Program-made: the position numbers and the translations under genes
In this document: piece after piece, positions 55,468-64,000 of the stretch
Position numbering within the stretch: the first letter of the stretch is position 1
How the letters are laid out: each line of letters starts with the position of its first letter
Assembly: GCF_001482385.1 (NCBI RefSeq)
Contig: NZ_CP013612.1
Coordinates: forward strand, 1,247,024 to 1,311,023
Source: Pseudoalteromonas rubra
GTDB lineage: Bacteria; Pseudomonadota; Gammaproteobacteria; Enterobacterales; Alteromonadaceae
DNA length: 64,000 nt
Direction: 5' to 3'
The notes under the pieces: generated by a model
The model's input: the letters and a program-made list of their open reading frames with translations, nothing else
Database searches by the model: none
What the model was told of the DNA's origin: nothing

Positions 55468-56776
55468 CGTTTTGCGGCTGAGCGCATTTATCGCCCTGAC
55501 CATTGTGCTCAATAGTGTGTTGGCTCTGACAGTACGGCACACCTTACTCGTTGAGATTGAAACCCGATATATTGAAACGCAAAACCAGTTTTTAGATGAG
55601 GTCGGAGCCAGAGTTCAAACTGAGCTGGCCCGCCCTGCACAAATATCATTATCTGAACTGCAGATGAGTCTCGAAGCTAGGTACGATACCCAGGCACTGG
55701 TGGTGCGGCGCAATGCCGACTTTTACTCTCAGTCGCAGCTGAGCGAATTTACTGAACTTAAAGAACAGCAAGCGCTGGTCGATTACCTAAATGCCACACT
55801 GTATTTTGTGCTCAACGACTATGAGGTACTCGAAATTGGCCCTTTGGTTGATCAGGATGTCTATTATTACTTGGTTGATTGGTTTGATTGGCTGATGTCG
55901 GCCTTTCTCAACCTGTTTTTGCTGCTCGTTTTCTGGTATCTGAATGTTAAAGAGCGCAATGTGTTGGCCGAACGACTCGCTCAAATGCCCGTTTCGCTGA
56001 GTCAGCCTCAGGATTTGAATAGCAGTTTGCAACAGCTTTCGCAGTTAGTCAACGCACAACTAAATGAAGGAGAGGCGAGAATCACGTTGCAGAGAGATCT
56101 GTTACATGGTGTGGCGCATGAGTTTCGCAGTCCCATGGCCAGGATGCAGTTTGCATTGGATATGCTGGAAGATGCAGAGGAGGAGGAGCGAGCGGCGCTT
56201 CATACTAGTCTAAATCAATCATTACAGGATCTTGAAGGCCTTGTCAGTGAGTTGCTGTATTACGCCAGAGTGAAAGACAACTCAGTCAAACCAAAACAGG
56301 TTGTGTTGCAAATGGGCTCTGTATTGCAGGAGACTCTGGATAAGGTTGCCCCTTTTTATCCTCAGGTTGACTTTGAACTGGATGTGCAAGAGATACATTG
56401 GGAAGGTGATGAAGCTTTGGTAAAACGACTGTTCACTAACTTATTGCGAAATGCCGGCCGCTTTGCCAGGGAAAGGGTACGCGTTGAGCTCAGGGAGCTA
56501 CCCGGTGAGCTGGTGGTTCGTGTTATCGATGATGGAATAGGTATTCCGCCGGGAAAACAGGCGCGTATTTTTGAACCATTTACCCGGCTTGATCCCAGCC
56601 GCTCGCGGGATTCTGGCGGTTGTGGACTGGGGTTGGCGATTGTCCAGTCAATCGTCAGTAAGCATCATGGTACGGTGTGTGTGAGTGAAGAAAGTACAGA
56701 GCTGGGTGGAGCGTGCTTTGAGATCAGGTTGCCAAAATGCGTAAGTATGGACAGTGCGACTATTCCAGTTCATTAA
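55457..56776 (+). CDS. Sensor histidine kinase (RstB/EnvZ-type)
   Basis: The 439-aa kinase has membrane segments near 4-26 and 135-160 around a periplasmic sensor part. A HisKA box follows, with LLHGVAHEFRSPMARMQFAL (H221), then HATPase motifs LFTNLLRNAGRFARERV, VIDDGIGIPPGKQARIFEPF and SGGCGLGLAIVQSIV. The best start is TTG 55457, preceded by AAAGGAT and overlapping the regulator's stop by 11 bp; no nearby ATG gives the first membrane helix. Its 3' end overlaps a convergent gene by 17 bp. Confidence 0.92.
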   Translation: MQVNVLRLSAFIALTIVLNSVLALTVRHTLLVEIETRYIETQNQFLDEVGARVQTELARPAQISLSELQMSLEARYDTQALVVRRNADFYSQSQLSEFTELKEQQALVDYLNATLYFVLNDYEVLEIGPLVDQDVYYYLVDWFDWLMSAFLNLFLLLVFWYLNVKERNVLAERLAQMPVSLSQPQDLNSSLQQLSQLVNAQLNEGEARITLQRDLLHGVAHEFRSPMARMQFALDMLEDAEEEERAALHTSLNQSLQDLEGLVSELLYYARVKDNSVKPKQVVLQMGSVLQETLDKVAPFYPQVDFELDVQEIHWEGDEALVKRLFTNLLRNAGRFARERVRVELRELPGELVVRVIDDGIGIPPGKQARIFEPFTRLDPSRSRDSGGCGLGLAIVQSIVSKHHGTVCVSEESTELGGACFEIRLPKCVSMDSATIPVH

Positions 56777-57185
56777 GCAAATATTTGATGTCAGCGCGGA
56801 CAGTGTCAATGTCCTTAACCACCAAATCAACAGCCTGGGTACTGGCGTAAATATTTTGCCAGTTATCTGCCCAGGTTGCCCTGAGTGTGGTGGCACTTTG
56901 TTGTAGCTCACTGTTGGTCAGGTAGCTGAAATCATTAATTAAACCCACACTTACCCAGCCTTTTCTCGGGCTACCCTGTGCTTTGTCCTGATCATAATGG
57001 GCGATGTAGATAAGTTGTTCAAGCTGTGCCAGTTCTCTGAGCATTTCGAAACAAGCTGTGCGTATATTATTGTTTTGCTCCGAGACCTCCAGTCGCCAGG
57101 CATTGTAAGCAAAACCCACAAACGCAAACAACATACTGGCGATCAGGCTAAGCTGATACAGACGGACTTTTTCACTGAGCTTCAT
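56760..57185 (-). CDS. Membrane-anchored helical protein, 141 aa
   Basis: One N-terminal membrane segment (LYQLSLIASMLFAFVGFAYN, about 9-28) is followed by a helical domain (CFEMLRELAQLEQLIYIAHY, SYLTNSELQQSATTLRATWA, DIDTVRADIKYLLNELE). It is a signal-anchor protein with a periplasmic or cytoplasmic helical bundle and no known family. It follows the bufC-like gene by 8 bp on the same strand, so it may be the last gene of the bufferin operon. The overlap with the convergent kinase is 17 bp. Confidence 0.72.
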   Translation of the reverse strand: MKLSEKVRLYQLSLIASMLFAFVGFAYNAWRLEVSEQNNNIRTACFEMLRELAQLEQLIYIAHYDQDKAQGSPRKGWVSVGLINDFSYLTNSELQQSATTLRATWADNWQNIYASTQAVDLVVKDIDTVRADIKYLLNELE

Positions 57186-57193
57186 AAGGCGCC

Positions 57194-58004
57194 TTATTCT
57201 GATAGGTTCTGGATGGGATCTGGCAGCTGATACCTGCTAAGCCAATTTGCGTTGAGCGCTTTTTGCAGCAGTTGCATAACTGCGTGTGTGCCCGCTTCTG
57301 TATCCTGATGCAAGTTGGCTGCGGCTTCACAGACAAAGCTAAAGGGCAGGCCCTCTTTCAGGGTAGTCAGGCATATATAATCACTGTGAGAGAGCGGATG
57401 AAAAGCGGTGCGTAAATCGGGCTCGCGAATAATCAGCCAATAGTGCTTGGTCGCAAGTTCAGGCTGCGGTGGGGTGTCCGTTTGTTTTAGTGCCTGCCAG
57501 CTCTCAACAGCGGAAAACTGACAGGCTAGTAATCGCACACTTGGATGCAGCGTAAAAAACGACATTGGGCCATAAATTAGCTGGGATCTGCTGCAGTGCC
57601 TGAATGGTCAGTCGAGGTGCATCCGGAGCATCAAAAGCTTGCAACAAGAGGCGCTCAAACCGGGCCATTTCGCTCAGTATCCCATGGTCAGAAAAAGGGG
57701 GATGATCCTCGAGAAATTCGGGAAGCCTGTCACCAAAGTGTCGCAAAGATGGATCAGTTGATGGATATTGAGCAAGAAATCCGTTCACCATGTCATCAAA
57801 TAAGTCGTCGCCTAAGTAAAGGCCGAGCATTTCGTGATCTTGTTCCAGTACTTTGGTGAGGCGAATTCGATAGGCATTTTGATAGATTGCAGCCCTGTCC
57901 TGAACGTTTAAGCCTGGTTGGGGTGCAATCTGATTGAGTAAGTCTGCTCCCGCGCCATTGAGCATCGCAACAAATGCTTGCTGAAGTTGGGCTAACTTAG
58001 CCAT
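57194..58004 (-). pseudogene. bufC: BufC-like DUF2063 protein (frameshifted)
   Basis: Two frames join into one DUF2063 protein. The N-terminal part, MAKLAQLQQAFVAMLNGAGA with YQNAYRIRLTKVLEQDHEML and FGDRLPEFLEDHPPFSDHGI, runs to PANLWPNVVF. After a one-base change in the T6 run at 57553-57558, the second part continues TLHPSVRLLACQFSAVESWQ. Family members partner MNIO enzymes and recruit or shape the bufferin precursor. The ATG at 58004 overlaps the bufB end by 8 bp; a longer start at 58028 exists. The homopolymer site makes a sequencing error quite possible. The symbol reflects operon role, not proof. Confidence 0.82.
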
Positions 58005-58832
58005 TGGGCCTCCAACTGAGCGGGGCAAGCTCTCTGGCCTGGTGTAATTCTGCCATCAGGGTTTCGAAAGGGGGAAAATTATCGTCTCGTTCAATCATGG
58101 TATTGACTGGCGGCCTTGATTGCGTATAACGCTGAAACAATTGCCAGACGGCGTCGCATACAGGTTGATCATGTGTGTCGACAATATGACTGCCGAAATC
58201 GCTGTGCCCGGCCAAATGTATCTGTGCAACCGCTTGCTGAGGGATAGCGTTGAGGTAATCCATGGCATCAAAGCCATGATTTCTGGCACTGACATAGACG
58301 TTATTGATATCGAGCAAAAACTGGCAGCCCGACTGCTGATGTAGTGTCGATAAAAAGTCCCACTCCGTCATCTGAGATTGATGATAGGTGAGGTAGCTGG
58401 AGACATTTTCGAGGATGATAGGACGTTCCAAATAATCCTGAATAATGTGTAGACGTTCGCACAAATGTGTCAGGGCCTCTTCGGTATATGGCAGTGGCAG
58501 TAAATCATGGCTGTTAAACTCCCAAGGGACGAAAAACACAAGTGGTCAGAAATCCATACCGGGTTTACGCGTTGAATGGTGCGTTTAAGTTGCCCAAGGT
58601 ATTCAAAATTTATTGCTGATGTGCTGCCAATCGACATAGACACACCATGCATGGCAATTGGATAGCGCTCTTTTATCTGATCGAGATAATGCCAGGGCTT
58701 TCCGCCTTCGACGAAATAGTTTTCAGAGATGATCTCGAACCAGTCAACGTCCGGTTGAGTTTGGATAATGTCTTCGAAATAGCAGGTTCTGAGTCCCAGG
58801 CCAAATCCCAGATAGGGCGGTATAGCGTTCAA
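57997..58832 (-). pseudogene. bufB: BufB-like MNIO enzyme, DUF692 (frameshifted)
   Basis: The multinuclear non-haem iron oxidase (DUF692) modifies cysteines of the precursor, forming copper-chelating heterocycles in known bufferins. The N-terminal frame has LGFGLGLRTCYFEDIIQTQP, DWFEIISENYFVEG, MHGVSMSIGST and VWISDHLCF. The C-terminal frame has NSHDLLPLPYTEEALTHLCE, RPIILENVSSYLTYHQSQMT, FLLDINNVYVSARNHGFDAM, IHLAGHSDFG, DTHDQPVCDAVWQLF and NTMIERDDNFPPFETL. All iron-ligand motifs are present. One base is missing at about 58521-58523 (a G run on the coding strand). Restoring it gives one uninterrupted family-like protein. Confidence 0.88.
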
Positions 58833-58864
58833 TGTGTCTTCCGTTTAAAGCAAGAGGTTGGGAT

Positions 58865-58897
58865 CAGCAGGCGGGCATGTTCGGTGTCTGCCTGCTG
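58865..58897 (-). other. Hairpin between bufA and bufB
   Basis: The arms CAGCAGGC and GCCTGCTG with a 17-nt interior form a stable stem in the gap between the precursor and enzyme genes. Such structures often reduce transcription or protect the upstream message so that the precursor is made in excess over the enzymes. No T run follows. Confidence 0.6.
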
Positions 58898-58950
58898 ACA
58901 CAAGGCTAGCTTGTTAGCTGTCGACTTTGCCACCTATGTCCTGACATGCT

Positions 58951-59373
58951 TTAGCTGGCATTTTTACAAACCCAGTACCTTTTACAGGACGCATGGCCAC
59001 CACAGGCATTATTGGCGGTTTTACAGTCATTGTGGCCACCGCAAATGTTGACGTCATTGCACTTTACCAGGTCAGATTTGGCTACTGAACCGACCCACTC
59101 ATCTTTTACTTTACCACCCACATCCGCACATGCTTTAGTTGGCATAGCAACAAAGCCTGTCCCTTTACAGCTGGCTTGTCCTGAACAGGCATTGCTTGCT
59201 GTTTTACAATCATTGTGACCACCACAAATGTTAACATCATAGCAGTGAACCAGATCGGTACTCGCACCACTGGTATTTGCATTTGCTGTATTAGATGACG
59301 TGTTGTCTGTTGCGTTACAGCCCACCAAGCCTGCAACCATGACCGCCATCGCGGCCCCCGTTAGTGCTTTCAT
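58951..59373 (-). CDS. bufA: Two-domain BufA2-like bufferin (copper metallophore) precursor
   Basis: The open frame gives 140 aa: an N-terminal MKALTGAAMAVMVAGLVGCN, which looks like a lipoprotein signal (cysteine 19), a Ser/Thr/Asn linker, then two copies of a cysteine module. Module 1 is VHCYDVNICGGHNDCKTASN with ACSGQASCKGTGFVAMPTKA; module 2 is VKCNDVNICGGHNDCKTANN with ACGGHASCK. The end is disturbed. One extra A in TGTAAAAGG (about 58979-58982) gives the stop at 58951, whereas removing it gives GTGFVKMPAKACQDIGGKVD and a stop at 58914. BufA2 proteins normally have one module; the duplication is unusual. It is the first gene of the operon. Confidence 0.88.
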   Translation of the reverse strand: MKALTGAAMAVMVAGLVGCNATDNTSSNTANANTSGASTDLVHCYDVNICGGHNDCKTASNACSGQASCKGTGFVAMPTKACADVGGKVKDEWVGSVAKSDLVKCNDVNICGGHNDCKTANNACGGHASCKRYWVCKNAS

Positions 59374-59460
59374 ATTATCTTCCTCATTGAGTGTGTGCCA
59401 AACTGAGCGTGGCGGCTACCTGACCCAAAATAACAACTCTCTTCTATTCAACAGGTAGTT

Positions 59461-59529
59461 CAGCAGCATGTTCATGCCCGTACTTATCGGTAGTGTTTAG
59501 CTACCTGAACATGCTGCTGTAACGACAAG
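59461..59529. repeat. Perfect 14-bp inverted repeat with 41-nt interior
   Basis: CAGCAGCATGTTCA (59461-59474) and TGAACATGCTGCTG (59516-59529) lie 88-156 bp upstream of the bufA start, where its promoter should be. A further GGTAG/CTACC pair is present in the neighbourhood. It could be an operator region, a small mobile repeat or a terminator-like structure; the window has no second copy. Confidence 0.7.
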
Positions 59530-59753
59530 ACCTGTGCCAGGTGAAATTCATTTCAGTGTAGTCGAAAATTTTTGCCCAAGCAAAGAAAATACAAGTATCT
59601 GGTCGTCAGTGTTTGAGCCTGGATAGGGGTGGGAGAAATACGTCTAACTGATAAAACTAAGTTTATTTATCAGAGGTTTACACATATTTAGGAAGAGCCT
59701 GAGGCAAAGTTGAATTGTATTTCTTAACCGTTCTGAAAAATTGTCGACCGTGT

Positions 59754-60867
59754 TATTTTCGGGCATGAATAAAATGGCCTGAATAGGCTTCAGCCCGATT
59801 AATGAGGTATCTGAATAGCCATTCCATCGTCCCTGAGTGAACTTTCGACTCCATAGCATGGCAAAACACCAGGCTGACAGGCAAAAAATCAGGCTACTCA
59901 GCAGTGCCAGCTCAATAGACTGGTTACCTAGCATATTGAACGATTCTAAGATACCCATGCCAATAATGATATGGGCTATATAAAAAGTAAGTGATAACTT
60001 TCCGGTGTTCTCTAGGGTTTTAAGTATGGCTGTATGCGCAAAAGCGCTGAGCCAGTTTGATGCAGCTTATTAAAATAAGCACTGCAGTTGCGGTGGCACA
60101 CACCAGGTACTGCGGCAGAGGCGGTATTGGTCCGGTGCTCAGCAAAAATCTGATATCTTGATCTTGCATTCCGGACTCGACAGCAAGCGAGCGCAACAGG
60201 TAAAACGTGCTTTCAACCGCGATTAATGTAACAAGCGCGCTAACAAAGAGTTTTCTTTGCGTGGCGATATTGTGCAAAAGGTTGGCGGCCCAGCCACATA
60301 CCAAACAGTAGAAATGCAAACCAGGGAAAAACGGGGTGAAAACCGTTGTAAAAGATACGCCTGACCAGGCCATCGAGCGTCCATAAATCCAGATAGGTGA
60401 GTGTTTCCCAGTGCCAGCCTTTGGAATAATCAATGATCAGTAACAGCGCAGGAAAAGTGGATACAACCACCGCACAGAGTGTGAGGAGCGTACGGTGAGA
60501 GGCGAATAATAGCCAGGAGGCCAGGATAAAGTAACAGCCGTAAAAGTGCAGAATATCTGCCGGCCAGACGGGTAAATAAAGTAACCCCAGGCAAAGTAGC
60601 AGAATACCACGCATAACTACTTTATTTTTGAAGTTGTTTTTGATGCAGCAGGTTATGGTTTTGCATCTTGCGAGCGGTTAACGTCAACCCGGCGCCCGCC
60701 AGAACCACAAACAGCGCTGCGGCGCGCCCTTCCAATAACCCGCTCAATGACAACAGCAGTGGGCTGCCGGTTGTCGCACCATAACGAGTTTAAAGTTAAC
60801 GACCACCCATACCAAAAATTGCCAAAGCTCTGGCAAGGTCAATACCATGGATCCGCGCGCTCATCAT
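59754..60867 (-). pseudogene. Decayed DUF418-family membrane protein gene
   Basis: Pieces in changing frames rebuild a DUF418/YeiB-type protein: MMSARIHGIDLARALAIFGM, then VVVNFKLVM and SPLLLSLSGLLEGRAAALFV, LLCLGLLYLPVWPADILHFY, FYNGFHPVFPWFAFLLFGMW, YLVCATATAVLILISCIKLA, GKLSLTFYIAHIIIGMGILE and TMEWLFRYLINRAEAYSG. At least five single-base shifts are needed. The family is a multi-pass inner-membrane protein of unknown role, sometimes near acyltransferase-like genes. The density of lesions is the highest in the window together with the next gene. Confidence 0.75.
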
Positions 60868-60989
60868 TGTTCCTTTCAGGATATCTAGTGTGTTTAAGTT
60901 TAAGTTGAGCGGGCGGAATATTCCGTAAATAAATGTATAAAGTTGTAACAATGACAGGTACAGATTAAATGATATGTGTCTCACCATGG

Positions 60990-61484
60990 CTGTGAAGCCG
61001 CCGGTTTGATAGTGCGGTTAACGATGCAAAAGGTCGCATTATCACCAGATAAGCGAACTTGTCCCCCACCCATATATTTGCAATAACTAATGAAATATCC
61101 ATTAATGAGCAACAAGCAGACCACCAACAAGGGCTGCCTCGCTTATGAGTCCCAGTAAGCAAAAAAGCAAACCAAAAACCGTGTAGGATACGCTCAAGTC
61201 TGATGAGTAATGCCCTGCCTGGCTGACTTTGAAATGTTCCGAGAAAGAAACCAAATCCGCAGCCACAGCGGCCCTGGTGAAGCATGTTTATTGGTCATAA
61301 ATGACTCCTGTTGTAACGTGTTGATGTCAGTGTCCAGTGCAGCGGCAAGGCATTTTTAGAGACTCCAGACTTGGAGTGTGCCCCTGCTCGATTCTTTGAA
61401 TTGTACGGATATATTAACCCGGAGATTGTAGCCAGTTGAGCCTGAGTCAGGTGCTTGCTTTAATCTGAGTTGTTTTAGGATCAT
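60990..61484 (-). pseudogene. Decayed XRE-type regulator with membrane tail
   Basis: Switching frame several times from the ATG at 61484 gives MILKQLRLK, HLTQAQLATISGL, TIQRIEQGHTPSLESLK and KCLAAALDTDINTLQQESFM. This is a typical Cro/C1-type helix-turn-helix, followed by TNKHASPGPLWLRIWF and hydrophobic remnants (LLFCLLGLISEAALVGGLL) that suggest a membrane tail. At least four single-base changes lie within the first 200 bases. It is probably a divergent or upstream partner of the DUF418 gene, 123 bp away, but dead as written. Confidence 0.6.
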
Positions 61485-61844
61485 AGCGTTGCTCGCTGCA
61501 AAGTGATGTCGAAAAGTGTTATCCAGAAGCCTCAGTATAAGCAAGGGGTTTTACACCGACTTTTTTGTGACAAAGTATATTTTTCAACTGGTTAAGTACC
61601 ACCTTATATTTCGTCAGGGTATAAATGGCGTCTTTTCAAGTGTGTTGATGGACGGTTTTACAGTACGGGCTTTGGACTGTAATGATGAGCCAACAGGATT
61701 GTTTGAGTGCTTTTTCACCCGTTTTTATATGGCAAGCGCAGCCGCGTTTTATTGCATACGTATTCAATAGACGTTTAATCGGATCTCTCTATATTGTTAC
61801 CGTGATGTAAACATTACTATTATGACAACAACAGAGAACATACA
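61485..61844. other. Upstream region of the amylase gene
   Basis: About 360 bases lie between the XRE relic and the amylase start. An 84-codon open frame (61516-61770) shows no family resemblance and is not annotated. The section 61780-61844 is AT-rich (CTATATTGTTACCGTGATGT) and ends in ACAACAGAGAACATACA before the ATG, so it probably holds the amylase promoter. Confidence 0.45.
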
Positions 61845-63855
61845 ATGATTAAACAGTCACTCAAAGTGCTGAACACAGCACTCATCACCGCGGGTTGGGC
61901 ATGTCTGCTCAGGCACTGGCCACCCCCACAACCTTTGTTCATTTATTCGAATGGTCCTGGCAGGATATTGCGACCGAATGTGAAACCTTCCTGGGCCCAA
62001 AAGGTTATGCCGCCGTACAGGTTTCGCCACCCAGTGAACACATCACTGGCGCGCCCTGGTGGACACGCTATCAGCCCGTTAGTTACCAGCTAGAAAGTCG
62101 CAGCGGTAACCGTGCTCAGTTTATTGATATGGTGACACGATGTAAGGCCGCAGGCGTTGATATTTATGTAGACGCTGTGATTAACCATATGGCGCACGGC
62201 AGTGGTACGGGCGTAGCAGGCAGTACATTCGGCGACAAGCACTACCCAATCTACAGCCCACAGGATTTTCATGAAACATGTGCAATAAACGACGCCGATT
62301 ATGGCAATAATGCCTGGCGGGTACAAAACTGTGAGCTGGTTGGCCTGGCTGATCTCAACACGTCAGCTTCATATGTCCAGAATACACTGGCTGGTTATTT
62401 GAATGACCTGGTTGGCATTGGGGTGGCTGGATTCAGACTGGATGCCAGTAAACATATGGCGTCATCCGATATTGCCACGATCATGGGTAAGGTGAATGGT
62501 GAACCTTTGGTATTTCAGGAGGTGATTGATCAGGGCGGACAGGCAGTACGCGCCGACGAATATTTCGCAAATGGCTTGGTCACTGAGTTTAAGTACAGCA
62601 CCAAGCTGGGTGACACCTTTAAGTCCGGCAAACTGGCCTGGCTGAACAGTTTTGGTGAAGCCTGGGACATGATGCCCAGCTATCTTGCGGTGGTATTTGT
62701 TGATAATCACGATAACCAGCGAGGTCATGGTGGAGCAGGCAATGTGGTGACCTATGAAGACGGTGCACTGTATGATTTGGCCAATGTCTTTATGCTGGCC
62801 TATCCGTACGGCTACCCCAAAGTGATGTCGAGTTATGACTTTAACCATGATGGAGATGCCGGACCGCCGGGCAGTGTTGTGCATCAGGGCAACACCTTAA
62901 ACTGCTTTGCCAAAGAGTGGCAGTGTGAGCATCGCCGCAGCATGATTGCAGGTGCCATGGAGTTCAGAAACAATACCACTGGTCACTGGACGATAAATAA
63001 CTGGTGGGACAATGGCAATAATCAGATTGCGTTTTCACGTGGCAATGAAGGTTTTGTCGCGATCAACCGTGAAGGTGGGTCGCTCAATCAAACACTACAA
63101 AACCGGTCTTGCTGAAGGCGTGTACTGTGATGTACTAAGTGGCGGAAAAAATGCCTCAGGCAATGGGTGTCTGGGTAATCAAATCACAGTATCGCAAAAT
63201 GGTTTGGCGAGTATCAGTGTCAACCCCATGAGTGCAGTGGCGATCCATCATAATAGCAAAGTGGGCAACGCGCCGGACGAGCCGGTAGGCGACTGGCAAA
63301 GAACAGTCGTGTTTATCAAAGCTGAAACGGCCGCAGGTCAAGATCTGTTTGTGCGTGGTGGGCTGGATCATACCTTTCGCAGCCTCCCTGGGCCGCAACT
63401 GTGACCAGGATCCGCTGCAATGTGCGATGCCCATGCGCCACAACAACCTGAAAAACCCGACCACACAAGGCTGGAAACAGGGTGACAACTACCTGGACTG
63501 GCATGGTGCTGAATCAGGCCAAAGTGCAGGTGCTCAAGGCAGCGCACTGGACTGGACAACTAACTTGTGGCCAGCCGAATGGGGAGCCAAAGCGATGGTC
63601 GAAAGCCATGGTTATGGTGAAACACCGCTGAATCAGTGGGGCGCGCACTACTGGATGCTGGATGTTGATATGGATTGCAACCAGACCCACAATGGCTGGT
63701 TTGAAATTAAAGCCTTTGTTAAAAACGGCCAGGGCTGGGAAGATGATATTAATCAGGCTAACACGCCTTACAGCAGCAACAACCATTTTGCGCGCTGTGG
63801 CCAGATCTCGGTGTTTGAATTCAACCAATCAACAGCGAATTACAGCGCGTTTTAA
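61845..63855 (+). pseudogene. Secreted GH13 alpha-amylase (three frameshifts)
   Basis: The protein is very like the cold-active Pseudoalteromonas alpha-amylases. It has a signal peptide ([17 protein letters not shown]), [38 protein letters not shown], the nucleophile region [14 protein letters not shown], the acid [18 protein letters not shown] with [10 protein letters not shown] before it, and [22 protein letters not shown]-terminal part has [25 protein letters not shown] and [20 protein letters not shown], which matches the propeptide region of these enzymes. Three single-base shifts interrupt it: near 61894-61899 (a T missing after GCGGGT), near 63103-63106 (AAAA for AAA) and near 63379-63384 (extra C). 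It hydrolyses starch outside the cell if intact. Confidence 0.88.
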
Positions 63856-63888
63856 CCTTTAAACCGGCACACCGGTAAGCTACACCTG

Positions 63889-63925
63889 GCGGCGGTCATA
63901 CTCCCTGGTGACCGTCGTATTTTTG
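63889..63925 (+). terminator. Rho-independent terminator after the amylase gene
   Basis: GGCGGTCA pairs with TGACCGTC around TACTCCCTGG, followed by GTATTTTTGC, 35-70 bp past the amylase stop. Confidence 0.7.
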
Positions 63926-64000
63926 CAGGCCTCGAGTGATGTACTACGCGTTCAAATAGGGAAGTTGTTTATTCTTTTTGTGGTTAGATCCCTGATACCT

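Noticed and set aside
61516..61770. 84-codon open frame upstream of the amylase
   Set aside because: No ribosome binding site, no family resemblance, and it occupies the likely promoter region.

Overview
The window looks like chromosome of a marine gammaproteobacterium, most likely Pseudoalteromonas or a close relative. This is inferred from gene content and protein style: a GntR-regulated prpB-prpC-acnD-prpF propionate cluster, a divergent nupC-udk / deoB-deoD nucleoside block, a DUF2999 protein, a cold-type GH13 alpha-amylase with a C-terminal propeptide, a GH19 chitinase with a chitin-binding tail, and a GlyGly-CTERM metallopeptidase. No rRNA, tRNA or CRISPR array was recognised.

Layout. 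0-3.5 kb: a decayed periplasmic solute-binding gene, a complete IS3-family element with an A_AAA_AAG frameshift signal, and an 810-bp tandem duplication carrying two copies of an unknown 169-aa gene. 3.5-8.1 kb: endonuclease V, a solute-binding protein, a secreted metallo-beta-lactamase-fold hydrolase divergent from a LysR regulator, and a second solute-binding relic. 8.2-15 kb: methylcitrate-cycle operon with palindromic GntR-type sites and a strong terminator. 15-18.7 kb: LysE exporter, STAS-like protein, SDR, and a translationally coupled GNAT / FAD-oxidoreductase pair. 19-22 kb: GH19 chitinase followed by a scrapyard of an IS256-family transposase fragment, a RAYT-like Y1 transposase and a second chitinase 3' end fused to it. 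22.2-30.6 kb: a small secreted protein, then a 2398-aa secreted SpvB/FG-GAP/RHS protein whose AT-richer tip carries an HELYH metalloprotease motif, followed by an overlapping membrane-anchored candidate immunity gene and an IS256 relic. 30.8-37.9 kb: BASS transporter, broken small secreted protein, lipoprotein, an orphan RiPP-like precursor with a VAGG leader end, an RsmB-like methyltransferase, DUF2999, and a GH25 muramidase coupled to a membrane protein. 38-42.2 kb: nucleoside salvage, with two identical GGAC-N4-GTCC palindromes between the divergent operons. 42.5-57.2 kb: TPR protein, ferredoxin-NADP reductase, NTF2-like protein, broken TPR gene, solute-binding protein, unknown secreted protein, a NarL/DesK-type two-component pair next to a membrane protein, and an operon of reprolysin-like protease, lipoprotein and OmpR/EnvZ-type pair. 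57.2-63.9 kb: a bufferin (copper metallophore) operon with a two-domain BufA2-like precursor, decayed DUF418 and XRE genes, and the alpha-amylase.

Nearly every gene from about 57.5 to 63.9 kb carries one or more single-base frameshifts, often in short homopolymers, as do genes at 32.2 and 45 kb. Either these are uncorrected sequencing indels or the genes are decaying; the sequence alone cannot decide. The most novel-looking items are the RHS metalloprotease toxin and immunity pair, the two-domain bufferin, the orphan RiPP-like peptide, and the tandem 169-aa genes whose non-coding leaders are identical while the coding parts have diverged.
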